64,000 nt of DNA from Rhodobacter ferrooxidans (GTDB taxonomy: Bacteria; Pseudomonadota; Alphaproteobacteria; Rhodobacterales; Rhodobacteraceae), in NCBI RefSeq assembly GCF_000176015.1, contig NZ_ACYY01000013.1, positions 1-64,000 of the forward strand. The letters run 5' to 3'. The position numbers were made by a program, and so were the translations under genes. The notes under the pieces are model-generated. The model was given only the letters and a program-made list of their open reading frames with translations, was not told where the DNA came from and made no database searches. Shown in pieces: positions 28,781 through 37,194 of this stretch (position 1 is its first letter; each line of letters starts with the position of its first letter).

Positions 28781-28808
28781 AATGAAAAGGGCTCGCAAAT
28801 GCGAGCCC
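28779..28808 (-). terminator. rho-independent terminator of the yjb operon
   Basis: Inverted repeat GGGCTCGCA (28789-28797) with TGCGAGCCC (28800-28808). Read on the minus strand the stem is followed by TTTTCATTTT. It lies 45 bp downstream of the small secreted-protein gene. Confidence 0.75.
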
Positions 28809-28853
28809 TGATCCACAGATTCTCCAGGGCAGGTTAGCCTACCCCAAGAAAAA

Positions 28854-29072
28854 TCAGTTGGTGGTGTTGTCGTTGTTGTTGTTGTTCGTCGCAACCAGGG
28901 CAACGATAACAGCCAGACCCAGCAGCGGCAGCAGCATGCCGCTGGACGAAGCCGGCGCAGCAGCGACAACCGGCGGGGCTTCGTCAACGATCATGACCGG
29001 GCCGCCAGCGGTGGCAACGGTAACGGACGAAACAAGAGCGGCTGCTGCCACGAATGCGGTGATTTTTTTCAT
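28854..29072 (-). CDS. small secreted YjbE/GfcA-like protein with Asn-rich tail
   Basis: A 72-aa product from ATG at 29072, preceded by a GGAG-type site. It has a Sec signal peptide (MKKITAFVAAAALVSSVTVATA), a short Ala/Pro segment, a second hydrophobic stretch (GMLLPLLGLAVIVALVA) and a tail rich in Asn and Thr (NNNNNDNTTN). E. coli YjbE and GfcA, first genes of the yjbEFGH and gfc exopolysaccharide operons, are likewise tiny exported proteins with low-complexity Thr/Ser-rich tails. Here the gene follows yjbH-yjbF and precedes the terminator. The match is by layout and composition, not by clear sequence identity. Confidence 0.6.
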   Translation of the reverse strand: MKKITAFVAAAALVSSVTVATAGGPVMIVDEAPPVVAAAPASSSGMLLPLLGLAVIVALVATNNNNNDNTTN

Positions 29073-29144
29073 TTTACTCTCCGAGATGAGGAAGGAAGTC
29101 TTAAGGCGTGGATACCATAGGTACACTTCCGATGAAAGACCCAA

Positions 29145-29828
29145 CTAAGAGGTCTTGTCAATCACGCGCTGGAAGATCACATAGCCCCAGTTCTGAAACA
29201 GTAACTGCTTGGATTTCCTAAGAAAAACACCGTTTTCGAACCAGTATTCGTTGGTAAAATCACCATGAATTCCAGTGCACTGCTCACGCACATGGTTGGT
29301 GATGTGTTGCTCTTGCACAACAGTTATTGTCTCGGAGCCGACAACACCCAACGAACACCGGTAAATATAGCGCTGCAACTGGTCGGCACCATCCAGATAC
29401 TCATAGGCGCGTTCGTAATTGCCTGCGCCGCTGGCCAAAAGGCCAATGGACGGCGCGCTGGCTTGCATGATGTCGGGGCCAAAGCCGCGGGTGGCAACCA
29501 TCACTCCCTGACGGAAGGAAATGGTTTTGTCATCACCCGTGGCCCAGGTTTCCACATCGCCATTCCGACCATAAGGAACCAGGAAGGTGGTTGCCTTCAA
29601 AGCCGGAATTTCGGCCATGATCATTGGTGTGGAAAACGCCGACAGCGCCTGACGCGTGACAGGTGGTGCCGCGGTCGGTTGCCCGGCGGAATTGCCCTGC
29701 GAGACAAATTGTCTGACGGCATTCAAGGCAACCTTGGTCCCGGTAACCTCCTTGTTTCCGGACCCACATGCCGCAAGACCAAGCGCCAGCGCCGTGACGA
29801 TAACAACAGACCGCCATGCACCGGTCAT
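29145..29828 (-). CDS. yjbF: YjbF/GfcB-family lipoprotein
   Basis: A 227-aa lipoprotein with signal peptide and lipobox LAAC (MTGAWRSVVIVTALALGLAAC), so it is anchored in a membrane, most likely the outer one. The family belongs to YjbEFGH/GfcABCD systems for exopolysaccharide or group 4 capsule. ATG at 29828 overlaps the yjbH stop as ATGA, which fixes the start; an in-frame ATG six codons upstream lies inside yjbH. The biochemical role of YjbF is not established. Confidence 0.8.
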   Translation of the reverse strand: MTGAWRSVVIVTALALGLAACGSGNKEVTGTKVALNAVRQFVSQGNSAGQPTAAPPVTRQALSAFSTPMIMAEIPALKATTFLVPYGRNGDVETWATGDDKTISFRQGVMVATRGFGPDIMQASAPSIGLLASGAGNYERAYEYLDGADQLQRYIYRCSLGVVGSETITVVQEQHITNHVREQCTGIHGDFTNEYWFENGVFLRKSKQLLFQNWGYVIFQRVIDKTS

Positions 29829-31957
29829 TTCCAGAACCTTGCCCATTGCGAATCAAGTCCGGAGGCGTGGTAGTCGCGAAGGCTTTCGTAGAACGTGCCC
29901 GCCCCTTCCAGACGTGTTCCGCCATCGCGGCTTAGCGGCCGGATCGTAGAACCAAATATCTTGCGCGACGGCTGACCGATGGCCCAGGTCAGCGGTATCC
30001 GCAGCCGGATGCCCTTGTCGAACGACCCCTCGCCGAACTCCTCATAGGTTGCGTCGGTCATTGTGACGAAGGCACCAACGCGCCAGCCGTTGGCAAATTC
30101 GCGGTCAAGCGAAAGTGTGGCACCGGTGTCCCCGGCAAGATAGCGACCAACATCAAGCTGCGCCCGATAGTCGCTGTTCAGCTCGTAATAGGCGGACACA
30201 TGGCCGGTGACGATCTCGTAATCCTGAAAGGCGAAGGGCTTGTCGAAATCGCGTTGACGCGCGTAATCGACCTCTGCGCCCAATGCCAGCCGGCTGTTGA
30301 CAGGCATCCACAGCAATTCCGCCGACGCCCCGCCAAACATCCGCTCCAGATAGCCGACGGTCACGCGCCCATAGAGATCATTGCCCAGATGACTGGACCA
30401 CGACAGCTTCAGGTGTTCCAGCTTCACGTTATCCACCCGGTTGAACAGGCCGGCGTCCGAACGGACATGCGGCAACAGTGAATCGGATGGGTCGCCCGTG
30501 CGATTAAGGTTGTCGGCAAGTGACTTGGTTAGAGACCCCGACAACACCAGCCCCGGCACGATTTCGTAATCGCCCTGAAGTCTTATCCCCAGTTCGGTGC
30601 GAACCGGCGCGCTGGGATCGAAAAGACTCACGGCGACAAAGGGCGCAAGACTCCAGTTCAGCCGCGGGTAGGTATCGGGGTCAAAGGTAAGCTCCGGGCC
30701 CGCGCCGCTGGCGTTGCTGATAACCGCCCGGTCTCTGATCGCCTGATCCGCACCCGGCGTGAATTCAAGCGCCTCGATATCTGACCGGCGCAAAGTGACC
30801 TTGGAGGCCGCAACGCCATTCACCATCGGCACGATTTCGAAGGTTTCCACCGAGGCCGGCATGGTGTTGGTCATGGCGCGGGCGACACGGCCGATGGCCT
30901 GCGCTTCGGCGTCATACCGGTTGTTGCGGATACGCACCTGCGCGGTCGAACCGGTATAACCGATCGCTTCGACCACGATGCCGTCTTTTGCCAACCATTT
31001 GTTGATGTTGGTCATCAGAACCGGGGCGGCTCCGTCTTGCGTTACCCATTCCGGCGACCAGGCATCGGGGTCGGCAGCACGGCTCGGCCGCGGCTTGACC
31101 GGATCGGGCGCCGAATCAGCAATTCCGCCCATCGGGCGTTGCTTGGGGTTCATCAGGAAATGAACGGCAAGCCCGACCTCGCTGCCATACATGTAGTAGG
31201 CACCAACGCGCATGCTGTCGTAGGGCTGATATTCGACACCAAAGTTGAAGGGCGTCTTGCGCTCGAAGGTCTGGCGCTGCGTCGATTCCAGATCATAGGC
31301 ATCAGACGAATATTCCGCCTTGAAGGTCAGCTTGTCGTTGGCCTGCCACTCGACGCCGCCAAAAGCTGCCACTGGCCCCTTGAACCACTGGCCGACATTC
31401 GGCTTGCCACCCAGACCGAAATCCACCGCCGGACGTGACCCGAACGGCGTACCAATCGCGTTGTAGCTTCCCAGCCGGCCCCAGCCCAGACCGGCCGTCA
31501 CTTTCAGACCGGTGGACAGATGCTTGGTTGCGGCGATGTATTCGCCCGACATCAGGCCGGTTCCGATGAAATCCTGAAAGCCGACCGTCACCGCGGGCAG
31601 ATACCGGCCCTCGTCCAGTGCCCGATAGCGCAAATCAAAGCTGCGGTCGTAATAGACGCTCAAGCTTGACGGCAGAATCCGGTTCCAGTCGTCAATGCCG
31701 GTATAGCGGAAGCTGGCCGACATCCGCGGTGACAGCTGAAACGACAGTGTCGTGCGCCTGACCGGCCCGAATTTGGAGGATGAAGCGGTAAAAAATCCGT
31801 CCGGCTGGCTTTCACCCGACGGCATGTCGATCAACCCGGTGGCACCCGACAGATTCAACGACGGTGTCGTCTGGCCAAAAGCCATGGCGGCCGAAAGCAG
31901 CGCCAGCACCGAAGTCGCGGGAATCAAGGTGCCCCGTGGCAGAGGAGAACGCATCAT
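29825..31957 (-). CDS. yjbH: YjbH/GfcD-family outer-membrane protein (exopolysaccharide)
   Basis: A 710-aa exported protein; the signal peptide ends near AMAFGQ (about residue 28). The following LNLSGATGLIDMPSGESQPDGFF and the many alternating aromatic beta strands are typical of YjbH, an outer-membrane barrel protein of exopolysaccharide operons. A middle section (about 300-400) contains a periplasmic-type domain (WLAKDGIVVEAIGYTGSTAQVRIRN). It is the first gene of a three-gene operon with yjbF and the small secreted protein. GAGG lies five bases before the ATG. Confidence 0.82.
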   Translation of the reverse strand: MMRSPLPRGTLIPATSVLALLSAAMAFGQTTPSLNLSGATGLIDMPSGESQPDGFFTASSSKFGPVRRTTLSFQLSPRMSASFRYTGIDDWNRILPSSLSVYYDRSFDLRYRALDEGRYLPAVTVGFQDFIGTGLMSGEYIAATKHLSTGLKVTAGLGWGRLGSYNAIGTPFGSRPAVDFGLGGKPNVGQWFKGPVAAFGGVEWQANDKLTFKAEYSSDAYDLESTQRQTFERKTPFNFGVEYQPYDSMRVGAYYMYGSEVGLAVHFLMNPKQRPMGGIADSAPDPVKPRPSRAADPDAWSPEWVTQDGAAPVLMTNINKWLAKDGIVVEAIGYTGSTAQVRIRNNRYDAEAQAIGRVARAMTNTMPASVETFEIVPMVNGVAASKVTLRRSDIEALEFTPGADQAIRDRAVISNASGAGPELTFDPDTYPRLNWSLAPFVAVSLFDPSAPVRTELGIRLQGDYEIVPGLVLSGSLTKSLADNLNRTGDPSDSLLPHVRSDAGLFNRVDNVKLEHLKLSWSSHLGNDLYGRVTVGYLERMFGGASAELLWMPVNSRLALGAEVDYARQRDFDKPFAFQDYEIVTGHVSAYYELNSDYRAQLDVGRYLAGDTGATLSLDREFANGWRVGAFVTMTDATYEEFGEGSFDKGIRLRIPLTWAIGQPSRKIFGSTIRPLSRDGGTRLEGAGTFYESLRDYHASGLDSQWARFWK

Positions 31958-31996
31958 TTTGCCTCGTAATTTTCAAGGCAGTCTAAGGGAAGGACC

Positions 31997-32014
31997 AACC
32001 GACAACAATCGGTT
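31997..32014 (-). promoter_or_regulatory. inverted repeat over a possible yjbH promoter
   Basis: AACCGA-CAACAA-TCGGTT, six-base perfect arms. On the minus strand it covers a weak -35 TTGTTG, with TAGACT 17 bases further as a possible -10, about 20 bases upstream of yjbH. It looks like an operator for a dimeric repressor. Confidence 0.35.
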
Positions 32015-32102
32015 TCCGCAAAAGACCAGGTCAGGTTGCCGCTTGCACGCGATGTGTCGCCGTCTTGCCGCAATCAGCGGCGCGGTGTTTGACCGCAGTC
32101 TG

Positions 32103-32546
32103 TCAATTCTCGCCTTCCAGCCGGGTGCGCATTTCGCGCAGGATCGGCAGAACCAGGCGCACCCGCTCGGCGCCAAGGGCCTGCACCACCTCGCCGATCA
32201 GCGGGGCAATGGCTTGCACCGCCAGATCGCGGGCGGCACGGCCCGAGGGGCTGATGCCGATGAATTTGCGCCGCGCGTCATCCCAGTCGGGGCGGATATG
32301 GATGTGGCCGGCCCATTCCAGCTTGGTCAGGGTGTTGGTCATGGCGCCGCGGGTCACGTGGAACGATCGCGCCAATTGCGCCGGGGTGCGTTCCTCGCTG
32401 ATGCCCGCCAGATGATTCAGCACCGAGAAATGCGAAAGCTCCATGCCCTTGGGCAGCACCTTCGACACCCGGTTGCGCGCCAGTTGATCGGCCATGAACA
32501 GCTCGCCAAACAGCGCCACCGCAATGTCTTCGGTCTTTTCGCTCAT
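32103..32546 (-). CDS. MarR-family transcriptional regulator
   Basis: A 147-aa winged-helix regulator. The central segment (FSVLNHLAGISEERTPAQLARSFHVTRGAMTNTLTKLEWAGHIHIRPDWDDARRKFIGISPSG) is a standard MarR DNA-binding domain with the beta-wing DDARR motif. ATG at 32546 overlaps the stop of the nitrilase gene by one base. The ligand is unknown; its place as last gene of comF-grxC-nit-marR gives little clue. Confidence 0.87.
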   Translation of the reverse strand: MSEKTEDIAVALFGELFMADQLARNRVSKVLPKGMELSHFSVLNHLAGISEERTPAQLARSFHVTRGAMTNTLTKLEWAGHIHIRPDWDDARRKFIGISPSGRAARDLAVQAIAPLIGEVVQALGAERVRLVLPILREMRTRLEGEN

Positions 32547-33376
32547 CACGGCCCCTCGAAGGCGCGGTCGTGGCGCAGCGACGGGATGCGGGCGCGGGCT
32601 TTTGCCACCTCGGCCAGGTCGATCTCGGCAAAGGTCACGCCGGGTTCGGTGCCGCCATCGGCCAGCACCTCGCCCCAGGGGGCAATGGCAAGGCTGTGGC
32701 CATGGGTGCGGCGGGATTTGCCGCTGGCCTCGGGGTGCCGGCCGGTTTGCGCCGGGGCCAGCACGAAACAGCCGGTCTCGATGGCGCGGGCGCGCAGCAG
32801 GGTTTCCCAATGCGCGGCGCCGGTCAGGTGGTTGAAGGCGGCAGGCACCGTCAGAATCTGCGCGCCTGCTTGCGCCAGGTGGCGGAAAAGCTGTGGAAAA
32901 CGAACGTCATAGCAGACCGTCATGCCGATGCTGCCCAGTGGCGTTTGCGCCACCACCGCGCGGTCGCCGGGGCGATAGGCCGAGGATTCGCGAAACACCT
33001 CGGTTTCCGTCACATTGACATCGAACATGTGGATCTTGTCATAGCGCGCCACAATCGCGCCGTCCGGGCCGACAAGGAACGACCGGTTGGCAAAGCGGCC
33101 ATCGGCATCATTGGTTTTCAGACCCAGCGAGCCGACCAGCAGCCAGATGCCGGCATCTTTCGCCGCGGCGCGCAGGGAGGCCAGCGTCTGGTCGCTGTTT
33201 TCATGGTGGAATTGCCGGGCCTGCAAGGCGCGGTCGGACGACAGGCCGTTGGTGGCTTCGGGCGTCAGCACGAAATCGGCGCCGCCCGCCACCGCCGCGC
33301 GCAGATGTTCCAGCGTCGCCGCCAGATTCGCAGCCGGGTCTTCGCCCACATTCAGTTGCAGCAGCGCCGCGCGCAT
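32546..33376 (-). CDS. carbon-nitrogen hydrolase (Nit/omega-amidase-like)
   Basis: A 276-aa nitrilase-superfamily amidase. The catalytic triad is visible as Glu40 (LTPEATN), Lys114 (RYDKIHMFD) and Cys155 (MTVCYDVRFP). The sequence resembles Nit1/Nit2 proteins, which hydrolyse deaminated glutathione or alpha-keto acid amides; the adjacent glutaredoxin gene fits a thiol-metabolism role but does not prove it. Three bases separate it from grxC. Confidence 0.85.
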   Translation of the reverse strand: MRAALLQLNVGEDPAANLAATLEHLRAAVAGGADFVLTPEATNGLSSDRALQARQFHHENSDQTLASLRAAAKDAGIWLLVGSLGLKTNDADGRFANRSFLVGPDGAIVARYDKIHMFDVNVTETEVFRESSAYRPGDRAVVAQTPLGSIGMTVCYDVRFPQLFRHLAQAGAQILTVPAAFNHLTGAAHWETLLRARAIETGCFVLAPAQTGRHPEASGKSRRTHGHSLAIAPWGEVLADGGTEPGVTFAEIDLAEVAKARARIPSLRHDRAFEGP

Positions 33377-33379
33377 CGC

Positions 33380-33637
33380 CTAGCCTGCCAGCATCGGGTC
33401 AAGCCGACCTTCATCGTCCAGATCGTGAATGTCGTCGCTGCCGCCAACATGCACGCCGCCGATGAAAATCTGCGGCACCGTCCGGCTGCCATGCGCGCGC
33501 GCAATCATCGCTTCGCGCAGCGCATAATCCCGGCTGACGTCGATTTCCTTGAAAGCCACACCCTTGCTCGCCAGCAGCCGCTTGGCGGCATGGCAATAGG
33601 GGCAGGTGGGTGTGGTATAGATTTCGACGGTTTTCAT
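33380..33637 (-). CDS. grxC: glutaredoxin 3
   Basis: An 85-aa dithiol glutaredoxin with the CPYC active site (residues 12-15), TVPQIFIGG with the cis-Pro, and the GGSDDIHDL glutathione-binding end. ATG at 33637 is chosen because it gives the standard MKTVEIYTTPTCPYC N-terminus. Confidence 0.94.
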   Translation of the reverse strand: MKTVEIYTTPTCPYCHAAKRLLASKGVAFKEIDVSRDYALREAMIARAHGSRTVPQIFIGGVHVGGSDDIHDLDDEGRLDPMLAG

Positions 33638-33672
33638 GCGATGATCCTTGCAGTCGCTTTGACTATAAGGAT

Positions 33673-34395
33673 TTAGGCGTCCTTCGCAACGCGTGCCAGC
33701 GCCAGAACCGAAACCTCTGTGGCACCTGCGGCAAGGCAAGCCTCGGTGCAGGCAGCCAGTGTGGCCCCCGAGGTCATCACGTCATCCACCAGCAGCACGC
33801 GGCGCCCCGCTATCTGCCAGTCGCGCGCCGGATTGACCCGGAACGCCCCCACCAGATTGGCAAAACGGCCATCGCGGTCGCGCCCCTCCTGGCTGTCGGT
33901 GTTGCGGCGGCGGATCAGCAGGTCGGGGCAATGCGCAAGGTCGGCGGCTTTGGCCAATGCCCCCGACAGCAGCGCCGCCTGATTGTAGCGCCGCTTCAAC
34001 AGTCGCAGCCAGTGCAGCGGCACCGGCGCCACCAGCATGTCGGGGTGCAAGAGCGGCGCCGCCGCCTGCCGCATCCAGCCCGCCGCGGGTTTGGCCAGGT
34101 CAAGCCGGTCGCCATGCTTCAGCGCCAGCACCAGACGGCGGCCATTGCCCTTGTAAAGCAGCGCCGCGCGGCCCTGCACCCAAGGCCGGGCAATGGTCAG
34201 GCAATCGTCGCAATGCACTGCGTTCCCAGGGTCTTCGCCCGGCAGCGGCGTGCCGCATTTGTCGCAGACAAGGCCGGTGATGAAGGGCGTCTCGCGCCAG
34301 CATTTGCTGCACAGGCCGAAATCGGTGGTCACCAACGCGTCGCAAGACAGGCATTGCGGCGGATAGACCAGGTGCAGGGCCGCTTGCAATCTCAT
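33673..34395 (-). CDS. comF: ComF-family phosphoribosyltransferase-like protein
   Basis: A 240-aa protein with N-terminal Cys pairs likely to bind zinc (CLSCD, CSKCW, CDKCG, CDDC) and a C-terminal PRTase-like fold with RRVLLVDDVMTSGATL. ComF proteins are needed for DNA uptake in competent bacteria. No other competence gene is present in this window. Divergent from the methyltransferase-like gene, with only 23 bases between the two starts. Confidence 0.87.
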   Translation of the reverse strand: MRLQAALHLVYPPQCLSCDALVTTDFGLCSKCWRETPFITGLVCDKCGTPLPGEDPGNAVHCDDCLTIARPWVQGRAALLYKGNGRRLVLALKHGDRLDLAKPAAGWMRQAAAPLLHPDMLVAPVPLHWLRLLKRRYNQAALLSGALAKAADLAHCPDLLIRRRNTDSQEGRDRDGRFANLVGAFRVNPARDWQIAGRRVLLVDDVMTSGATLAACTEACLAAGATEVSVLALARVAKDA

Positions 34396-34418
34396 CGCCG
34401 TCTCCTTACCTCGGCGGC

Positions 34419-35243
34419 ATGCAGATGCCGCCCGTCCTGACCGACCGCCTTGCCCTGACCCGCAACCGCGCCCGCGCCTTGCGCGATCCGGCGCTGTTCC
34501 TGCACGAGATGGTCGCCGCTGAAGTGCAGCAGAGACTCAGCGAGGTTAACAGAAGGTTTACGTCGCCCGCCGTGGTGACGGCTTTCCCGGAAATCTGGCA
34601 AGATGTGCTGCCCGGCGCACAGATCGTGGCCGATGACGAGCTTCTGGCCCTGCAACCCGGCGCGCATGATCTGGTGGTGCATGGGCTGGCGCTGCACTGG
34701 GCCAATGATCCGGTGGGGCAACTGGTGCAATGCCGCCGCGCCTTGCAGCCGGACGGGCTGTTTCTGGGGCTGCTGTTCGGTGGCCAGACCCTGGCCGAAT
34801 TGCGCGCCTGTCTGGCCGAGGCCGAAGTGGCGCAGACCGGCGGGCTGTCGCCACGGGTGCTGCCGATGGCCGAAATCCGCGATCTGGGGGCGTTGCTGCA
34901 ACGGGCCGGGTTCGCGCTGCCGGTGGCGGATGGCTTTGCCCAGACCGTGCGCTACCGCGACGCCTTTCACCTGATGGCCGACCTGCGGGCGATGGGCGAG
35001 GCCAATGCCCTGGCCGCCCGCCCCCGCGCCTTAACCCGTCGCAGTCTGCTGACCGATGCCGCCGCCCGCTATGCCAGCAATTTCGCCGATGCGGAGGGCC
35101 GGATTGCCGCCACCTTCGAGATCATCTGCCTGACCGGCTGGGCGCCACATGAAAGCCAGCAACAGCCGCTGAAGCCCGGATCGGCGGTGCAACGGCTGGC
35201 GGATGCGCTGGCTGCACCGCCCGTGACGCAGCAAGACGGTTGA
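34419..35243 (+). CDS. methyltransferase-like protein (BioC/NDUFAF5 type) with degenerate SAM motif
   Basis: A 274-aa protein whose second half resembles class I methyltransferases (DLVVHGLALHWANDPVGQLVQCRRALQPDGLFLG, then LRDLRAMGEANAL-type NDUFAF5 segments). The usual glycine-rich motif I (GxGxG) is missing: the matching stretch reads SPAVVTAFPEIWQDVLPG. It may bind SAM poorly or act on something else. ATG at 34425 is an alternative start. The gene precedes hemH on the same strand. Confidence 0.75.
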   Translation: MQMPPVLTDRLALTRNRARALRDPALFLHEMVAAEVQQRLSEVNRRFTSPAVVTAFPEIWQDVLPGAQIVADDELLALQPGAHDLVVHGLALHWANDPVGQLVQCRRALQPDGLFLGLLFGGQTLAELRACLAEAEVAQTGGLSPRVLPMAEIRDLGALLQRAGFALPVADGFAQTVRYRDAFHLMADLRAMGEANALAARPRALTRRSLLTDAAARYASNFADAEGRIAATFEIICLTGWAPHESQQQPLKPGSAVQRLADALAAPPVTQQDG

Positions 35244-35295
35244 CCCCACGCACAGGGCGGTTATTTCCGCTATTGTAACAAGTCAGGAACGATTG

Positions 35296-36396
35296 ATGCG
35301 GGATACCTCGCCCGGCGTTGCCCCAGCCCACCCCGATGGTCCGGTTTTGCCGGGCACCGGGCGGCTGCGCCATGCGCCGGCCGATCACCCGCCGGTGCGC
35401 CGGGCCAAGATCGGCGTGCTGCTGGCCAACCTCGGCACGCCTGACAATTACGATTACTGGTCGATGCGCCGGTATCTGAGCGAGTTTCTGTCCGACAAGC
35501 GGGTGATCGACTACCCGTCGTGGAAATGGCAACCGCTGTTGCAACTGATCATCCTGTCGAAGCGTCCCTTCACCAGCGGCGACAACTACCGGCTGATCTG
35601 GAACCACGAGACCAACGAAAGCCCGTTGATGACCATCACCAAAGACCAGACCCGGCGCATTGCGCAGGCGATGGCCGCCCTGCATGGTGATTCGGTGCTG
35701 GTGGATTTCTGCATGCGCTATGGCAACCCTTCGACCGAATCGAAGGTGCAGGCGATGGTGGCGGCGGGATGCGAGAAGATCCTGTTCATGCCGCTTTACC
35801 CGCATTACGCCGGGGCGACCTCGGCCACCGCCAATGATGCGTTCTTTGCGGCGTTGATGAAGGAAAAGCGCCAGCCTGCCGCCCGCACCGTGCCGGAATA
35901 TTTCGACCATCCGCTGTATATCGAGGCTTTGGCACAATCGGTCGAGCGGGCCTATGCGGGGCTGGATCAGCGGCCGGATGTGCTGGTGGCATCCTATCAC
36001 GGCATGCCGCAACGCTATCTGATGGAAGGCGACCCCTACCATTGCCAATGCGCCAAGACCTCGCGACTGCTGCGTGAACGGCTGGGCTGGGCGCCGGGCA
36101 GTATCGACACCACGTTCCAGTCGGTGTTCGGCCCCGAGGAATGGCTGAAGCCCTATACTGTGAAGCATGTGGCCGAACTGGCCCGTCAGGGCAAGAAACG
36201 CATCGCCGTGATGGCGCCGGCGTTCTCTGCCGATTGCATCGAAACGCTGGAAGAGATCAACGGCGAGATTCGCGAGGCGTTCGAACACGCCGGCGGCGAG
36301 GTTTTCACCTATATCCCCTGCCTGAACGACGACGACGCCCATATCGACGCGCTGGTGGCGGTGATCGCGGACAATCTGGCCGGCTGGGTGCGCTGA
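35296..36396 (+). CDS. hemH: ferrochelatase
   Basis: Inserts ferrous iron into protoporphyrin IX, the last step of haem synthesis. The 366-aa protein has AKIGVLLANLGTPDNYDYWSMRRYLSEFLSDKRVID at the N-terminus, the catalytic His in VASYHGMPQRY, and AFSADCIETLEEI with the conserved Glu. Start ATG at 35296 (a TTG precedes it). About 35 N-terminal residues before the core are Pro-rich and less conserved, as in other Rhodobacterales. Confidence 0.95.
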   Translation: MRDTSPGVAPAHPDGPVLPGTGRLRHAPADHPPVRRAKIGVLLANLGTPDNYDYWSMRRYLSEFLSDKRVIDYPSWKWQPLLQLIILSKRPFTSGDNYRLIWNHETNESPLMTITKDQTRRIAQAMAALHGDSVLVDFCMRYGNPSTESKVQAMVAAGCEKILFMPLYPHYAGATSATANDAFFAALMKEKRQPAARTVPEYFDHPLYIEALAQSVERAYAGLDQRPDVLVASYHGMPQRYLMEGDPYHCQCAKTSRLLRERLGWAPGSIDTTFQSVFGPEEWLKPYTVKHVAELARQGKKRIAVMAPAFSADCIETLEEINGEIREAFEHAGGEVFTYIPCLNDDDAHIDALVAVIADNLAGWVR

Positions 36397-36435
36397 CCGG
36401 GGCAGCGCCTGCTGCTCCGGCCAGGCAGCTTTCAG

Positions 36436-37032
36436 TCAGAGCAACAGAACCTGGGTGCCGATCTGCGCCAGCGAGAACAGTTCGGCGATGTGTTCGTTGT
36501 AAAGCCCGATGCAGCCATTCGACGACCGCCGCCCGATCTTGCGGGTGTCATGGGTGCCGTGGATGCGATAGTAGGTCCAGGACAGGTACATGGCATGGGT
36601 GCCCAGCGGGTTGTCCGGGCCGGGGCCGATGAATTCCGGCCATTCCGGATTGCGTTCGCGCATCGCCGGGGTGGGCCGCCAGGACGGACCAACCACCTTT
36701 TCGACGATTTCGGTGCGGCCCCGCCGGGTCAGATCGTCGGTCAGCGGCACCGAAGTCGGGTAAAGCTTGTAGATCGTCTGGTCTTCCGACCAGAAATGCA
36801 GCGCGCGCGAGGTGATATCGACCAGAATCGCCCCCTTGCGGGTGTTGTCGAAATGCTCGCGCCAGTCCAGCATCCGGAAACTGGAGATATTGGCCCGCAC
36901 CGTGCTGGAGGGCTCCATCTCGGTCGAGCCTTCCTGCTGCGCGAAGGCTGGCAGCGCCGCCGCACCAAAAGCCGCAGCCGCGGCACCCAGTATCGCGCGT
37001 CGGTCGGGCCGGAACGTGTTATCGGCACTCAT
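36436..37032 (-). CDS. L,D-transpeptidase (YkuD domain), exported, possible Tat signal
   Basis: A 198-aa exported enzyme. The N-terminus (RPDRRAILGAAAAAFGAAALPAFA) has twin Arg and an Ala-rich stretch, so Tat export is possible. The YkuD catalytic site is present as IHGTHD and SNGCIGLYN with the nucleophilic Cys; the residue after SNGCI is Gly where many members have Arg. Such enzymes make 3-3 peptidoglycan cross-links or attach outer-membrane proteins. ATG at 37032 is chosen because it begins the signal peptide. Confidence 0.87.
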   Translation of the reverse strand: MSADNTFRPDRRAILGAAAAAFGAAALPAFAQQEGSTEMEPSSTVRANISSFRMLDWREHFDNTRKGAILVDITSRALHFWSEDQTIYKLYPTSVPLTDDLTRRGRTEIVEKVVGPSWRPTPAMRERNPEWPEFIGPGPDNPLGTHAMYLSWTYYRIHGTHDTRKIGRRSSNGCIGLYNEHIAELFSLAQIGTQVLLL

Positions 37033-37194
37033 CCGCTGAACTCCTTGCAGTGTGTGATGGCGGCTGTCTACAGCCTTGCTTGCCGGTCCGCAAATCAAAC
37101 AGGCGTCATTGCGCGAACTCACGCAGACTTGCGTTTGAACCCGCGGCGGTAAGTCTGTAAAGACTACCTAAACGCGGCCATTGGTGGAATTGAA

